53,974 nt of DNA from Bacillota bacterium (lineage in GTDB: Bacteria > Bacillota > Clostridia > Clostridiales > Clostridiaceae), in NCBI GenBank assembly GCA_021781655.1, contig JAJXWJ010000016.1:1-53974 (forward strand). The letters are read 5' to 3'. Below the pieces are notes generated by a model. It ran no database searches and was not told where the DNA came from. It saw only the letters and a program-made list of their open reading frames with translations. Position 1 is the first letter of the stretch, and each line of letters begins with the position of its first letter. Shown here piece by piece: positions 51,669 through 53,974 of the stretch. The translations under genes were made by a program, and so were the position numbers.

Positions 51669-51716
51669 GCCTATCCTATTTTGGTACAATGAAGCTATCC
51701 AATGGGGTAGGCTTTT
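51669..51716 (+). terminator. Long hairpin terminator/attenuator
   Basis: GCCTATCCTATTTTGG and CCAATGGGGTAGGC pair almost fully (G-U pairs and a TT bulge) around a 14-base loop, then TTTT. It lies just before AAAGGAGG and the 12-codon ORF, so it could terminate the upstream transcript or regulate the next. Confidence 0.55.
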
Positions 51717-51740
51717 AAAATTTTAAAGGAGGCTTATTTT

Positions 51741-51779
51741 ATGTTGAAAAAAGATATTTTTTATTTCTACGAATATTAA
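51741..51779 (+). pseudogene. 12-codon DUF4492-like N-terminal stub
   Basis: AAAGGAGG precedes ATG 51741, which opens MLKKDIFYFYEY and stops at 51777-51779. This resembles the first residues of DUF4492 proteins (LLKRIFYFYYDGF). Everything downstream has gone. The strong translation signal without a gene is the main evidence. Confidence 0.35.
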
Positions 51780-51812
51780 AAAATATAACCAAAAGAATAG
51801 GAGATTAGAAAA

Positions 51813-52376
51813 ATGATAAAATCCAATGAAGAAAATAATGAAGAAACTCAAAAAAGAATTAGCAGAGATTATGTGGAAAAAATATTAGCTAGAGTGCTCT
51901 TAGTTTTATATTTAGTGCTACTAATATGGTTAGTGTTGTTCAAATTACAATTTAATATTTTGTCAGTATTCAATTATAATCATAGAAGCCTCAACTTAAA
52001 TCCCTTTAATGCTCCATTAAAAACAAATGGAAGAATAAATTTCGGTGAGATGATAGATAATGTTATAATTTTTATTCCGTTTGGTTTGTTTTTTAGTGTT
52101 AACTTTAAAAAAGCTAGATTTTTACCTAAGCTAGCAATAATATTTGGTTTTAGTATAGTCTGCGAATTAATTCAATATATTTTCGCTATTGGAGCAACGG
52201 ACATTTTAGATGTAATAACAAATACACTGGGAGGTTTTCTTGGACTAGAATTATATAATTTGCTTAATAAATTTGTTAATAATAAAAAATTAGATAGAGT
52301 TATTATTTTTGTTGGTATACTGCTTTTACTAATATTGATTTATTACCGTGTCCATGTACTGAGGCTAAGATATTAA
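51813..52376 (+). CDS. VanZ family membrane protein
   Basis: Membrane protein of 187 residues with four hydrophobic segments and the VanZ signatures NPFNAPLK, MIDNVIIFIPFGLFF and CELIQYIFAIGATDILDVITNTLGGFLG. VanZ itself contributes to teicoplanin resistance; most homologues have an undefined envelope role. The charged N-terminus (about 20 residues) is cytosolic. AATAGGAGATTAGAAAA precedes the ATG. It stands alone. Confidence 0.92.
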   Translation: MIKSNEENNEETQKRISRDYVEKILARVLLVLYLVLLIWLVLFKLQFNILSVFNYNHRSLNLNPFNAPLKTNGRINFGEMIDNVIIFIPFGLFFSVNFKKARFLPKLAIIFGFSIVCELIQYIFAIGATDILDVITNTLGGFLGLELYNLLNKFVNNKKLDRVIIFVGILLLLILIYYRVHVLRLRY

Positions 52377-52397
52377 TAAAAATGCTAAGAAGGGTTT

Positions 52398-52433
52398 GCA
52401 AATGTTACCGATAAAAAGATGAAAAACATTTGC
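52398..52433. repeat. Inverted repeat after VanZ
   Basis: GCAAATGTT (52398-52406) and AACATTTGC (52425-52433) are exact reverse complements 18 bases apart. No T-run follows, so it is at best a weak terminator. Confidence 0.35.
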
Positions 52434-52451
52434 TAGAAAATATCAATGCCG

Positions 52452-52648
52452 ATGAATTGTCCAGCGAAATTTAAATGTACTGGCCCAATGCCAGGAGCTT
52501 TGCAGTCTGTGAATACTCAAATTTTCAATGAGTGGCTACCAGGGAATCATATTATGATATAAGTTCTGGAATAAATATTGAGTGGTATACAATGTGAGAT
52601 TGCAATGCTTATGATTACGAGAGTGAAATTTGGATTCCTGTAAATTAG
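52452..52648 (+). pseudogene. GyrI-like/AraC effector-binding domain remnant
   Basis: One frame reads CPAKFKCTGPMPGALQSVNTQIFNEWLPGN; a shifted frame continues SSGINIEWYTM, has a TGA, and resumes AYDYESEIWIPVN. Together these form the last half of the GyrI-like effector-binding domain found in AraC/MerR-type regulators (GPMPxALQ, EIWIPV). A frameshift and an in-frame stop are present, and the DNA-binding part is missing. Confidence 0.65.
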
Positions 52649-52655
52649 AAGTAGT

Positions 52656-52694
52656 AAAAAGTCTGGAGGAAATCGTTATTCCTCCAGACTTTTT
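52656..52694. terminator. Bidirectional terminator
   Basis: Perfect 16-bp stem AAAAAGTCTGGAGGAA/TTCCTCCAGACTTTTT with a 7-base loop. It has a poly-T tail on both strands and separates the AraC-type remnant from the DUF6512 gene. Confidence 0.9.
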
Positions 52695-52710
52695 AAAAAA
52701 ATTCATAAGA

Positions 52711-53259
52711 TTAATCTGTTCCATATTTACCTGTTGTGCTATCTTTAAAAATAGGTAGATGTGGTGGATAAAAAGTAAATAATGTAAAAATGGAAATAGA
52801 CAGTGCAAATATAATTATTGAAAATACAAAGTTGATACCTGAAGAATAAATATAAAAATGAAGACCTAGTAATTGACCAAATAAAAGGGCTATAAATAAT
52901 AACATAATATCAATAACTAATGATTCCACTCCAAAAGCTTCTGTATAAAAATAAAATAGCAAAGGTATTGTTATTAATGCCGTGAGGAGAGATACCAAAG
53001 CACCAGTAAACCATTTGTTTATATCAATATTATTTATTTCTCCAACTGCAAAATAATAAATAGTCCACCATAATATTATGGGCCAAAGGACCAACTTTAA
53101 GTGTTCCCATACACTTTCATTTACTGGTGCTATTATGCCGATTAGTATATTATCGCCGGAAAAATTGTATAAGAAGTGTAAAAAAGAACCGATTAAAAAG
53201 AGAATTGGAATTCCAGCTATAATCCATATTTCTGGAGAAGTTAATGTTTTAAAGTCCAT
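52711..53259 (-). CDS. DUF6512-like integral membrane protein
   Basis: Membrane protein of 182 residues with about five transmembrane segments. The conserved stretch PVNESVWEHLKLVLWP, the earlier GSFLHFLYNFSG and the C-terminal FYPPHLPIFKDSTTGKYG match the DUF6512 family, whose function is unknown. I start at the ATG at 53259, with AGAGG five bases before. The frame runs open to 53964, but that extension covers other genes and has no ribosome binding site. Separated from the ABC-exporter remnant by about 110 bases. Confidence 0.82.
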   Translation of the reverse strand: MDFKTLTSPEIWIIAGIPILFLIGSFLHFLYNFSGDNILIGIIAPVNESVWEHLKLVLWPIILWWTIYYFAVGEINNIDINKWFTGALVSLLTALITIPLLFYFYTEAFGVESLVIDIMLLFIALLFGQLLGLHFYIYSSGINFVFSIIIFALSISIFTLFTFYPPHLPIFKDSTTGKYGTD

Positions 53260-53371
53260 AAAAACCTCTTTAAAAATTAATTCATAAATATATATGATAA
53301 AATTTACAATCTTATGAAGGTGCTGTTGACTTAAAGATTGGACTTGAAATTTTAAAGGGTGAGCACCTAAT

Positions 53372-53640
53372 GTAAAAGGTGATGTTGAATTTAAAAATGT
53401 ACATTCACATTTCAGTACGGTTTTACAAAACACATGGCTTTTTGAAGGAACCAGAAGAGGAAATATTATATAGCAAAAAAGGAGTAAACAGAAGAAGTAA
53501 TAAAAGTTGCTCACAACTATAGCAAGGTCAATGATACAAAATGCACCATTATTGATACTTGATGAGAATGCAAGTTCTGTAGATACACGTATGGAACGTA
53601 TAGTACAGAACACTATGGACAAGTTAACAGTTGGAAGAAA
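53372..53640 (+). pseudogene. ABC exporter nucleotide-binding domain, multiply deleted remnant
   Basis: Pieces of a MsbA/LmrA-type exporter ATPase in three frames: VKGDVEFKNVH (start of the NBD), VLQNTWLFEGT (after the Q-loop), a short EEVIKVAHNYS, and TIARSMIQNAPLLILDENASSVDTRMERIVQ (after the signature, with Walker B and D-loop). Walker A and the LSGGQ signature are absent. The order is correct but at least three segments have been lost, with frame changes at the joints. After about 53640 the reading frame continues with unrelated sequence. Confidence 0.7.
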
Positions 53641-53754
53641 TTCTTTCAATATCAATATATTTTTGCTATGCTTAAATAGCATGAAATTTGCTTTATTATC
53701 GGATAAAAAGGGAATATAATAAAAGTAATTAATTTTTAACATTAGGAGAAATTT

Positions 53755-53974
53755 ATGAATATAGGTAATCTTTTTTTTCACATTCATTACTGTAATATGA
53801 GACAATTTGATAAAGCTATGAAATATGAATTTAAAACTAAAAGAACGCTTAAACATCATGAAATTGGATTTATTATTGGAGCAAAAGGAAACATAATAAT
53901 TGAAAATAAGAAGTACAAAATTAATGAAGGAACACTGTTTTATATAAGTCCGAATGTACCACATTTTACAGAAT
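53755..53974 (+). CDS. AraC-type regulator, N-terminal cupin part (3' end outside window)
   Basis: AGGAG six bases before ATG 53755 opens a frame (MNIGNLFFHIHYCNMRQFD) that runs off the window. Residues about 35-73 look like the arabinose-binding-like cupin (GFIIGAKGNIIIENKKYKI, NEGTLFYISPNVPHFTE), the usual N-terminal sensor of AraC/XylS regulators. The DNA-binding half is not in the window, so the call rests on the cupin pattern alone. Confidence 0.65.
   Translation, partial: MNIGNLFFHIHYCNMRQFDKAMKYEFKTKRTLKHHEIGFIIGAKGNIIIENKKYKINEGTLFYISPNVPHFTE

Larger units (their letters stand above)
51527..51812. other. Intergenic stretch with long hairpin and tiny ORF before VanZ
   Basis: Contains the structured hairpin at 51669-51716 and the 12-codon ORF at 51741-51779. 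The rest is AT-rich, with no further gene. Confidence 0.5.

Noticed and set aside
53260-53964. Long upstream extension of the DUF6512 frame (to 417 codons)
   Set aside because: Runs through the ABC-exporter scraps and the AraC-type start on the other strand; composition is low-complexity; a proper ribosome binding site and start exist at 53259.
1-53974. tRNA or rRNA genes
   Set aside because: No cloverleaf with GTTCGANNC-type T-arm or CCA end, and no conserved rRNA segment was recognised; a covariance-model search would be decisive.

Overview
The window is a low-GC (roughly 30%) chromosomal stretch from an anaerobic Firmicute, most likely a Clostridium sensu stricto. Pointers are the base composition and AGGAGG-type ribosome binding sites with frequent TTG/GTG starts. 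Others are a GatCAB indirect amidation system, a medium-chain NADP alcohol dehydrogenase of the C. beijerinckii / Thermoanaerobacter type, chemotaxis receptors, and many small one-component regulators each paired with an oxidoreductase or exporter. No rRNA, tRNA, CRISPR array, prophage or intact insertion sequence was seen.

Layout. 0-3.4 kb: 3' part of a sensor kinase, a lipoprotein, then three gene ruins (phosphoglycerate mutase, sugar-phosphate isomerase, EFR1 flavodoxin-ferredoxin). 3.4-4.8 kb: mostly non-coding, with a DUF4177 gene. 4.8-8.7 kb: an XRE/MmyB-type regulator divergent from an SDR gene, then a MarR regulator and a DHA2 efflux pump. 9.0-12.5 kb: housekeeping genes (exonuclease III, AlbA_2/RecG-like ATPase, PlsY, GNAT). 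12.6-14.7 kb: a TetR stub, a DsrE-like gene, a methyltransferase stub and a HAD phosphatase. 14.9-19 kb: gatCAB behind a 31-codon leader ORF, divergent from a TetR regulator with two identical-core operators. 19-26.1 kb: small or decayed genes, a LytTR response regulator, and a DUF1835-ATPase pair. 26.3-32.8 kb: secondary alcohol dehydrogenase, soluble chemoreceptor, (p)ppGpp-synthetase-like protein, DsbA/FrnE, and a MarR-chemoreceptor operon. 32.9-36.7 kb: FMN riboswitch plus ribD-ribE-ribBA-ribH. 37-41.5 kb: Uma2, TetR plus two alpha/beta hydrolases, a TPR-Arr rifamycin ADP-ribosyltransferase, and TetR. 41.6-46.2 kb: a redox/electrophile module (SDR, Rrf2, two nitroreductases, HxlR, pirin). 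46.3-50.5 kb: two LysR-transporter pairs (MFS, LysE). 50.6-54 kb: more ruins (EFR1 C-terminus, acyltransferase 3, DUF4492-like, AraC effector domain, ABC exporter), with VanZ, DUF6512 and the start of an AraC regulator.

The genes work mostly as short local circuits: a one-component regulator, a palindrome over its promoter, and one or two target enzymes or pumps. The best-supported circuits are MarR/MFS, TetR/gatCAB, Rrf2 with SDR and nitroreductase, HxlR/nitroreductase/pirin and MarR/MCP. The second striking property is the density of deletion scars: about 17 recognisable gene fragments in 54 kb, often keeping one end of the gene or both ends around an internal gap. The chromosome appears to be shedding DNA by deletion rather than by insertion, although an assembly artefact must be excluded.
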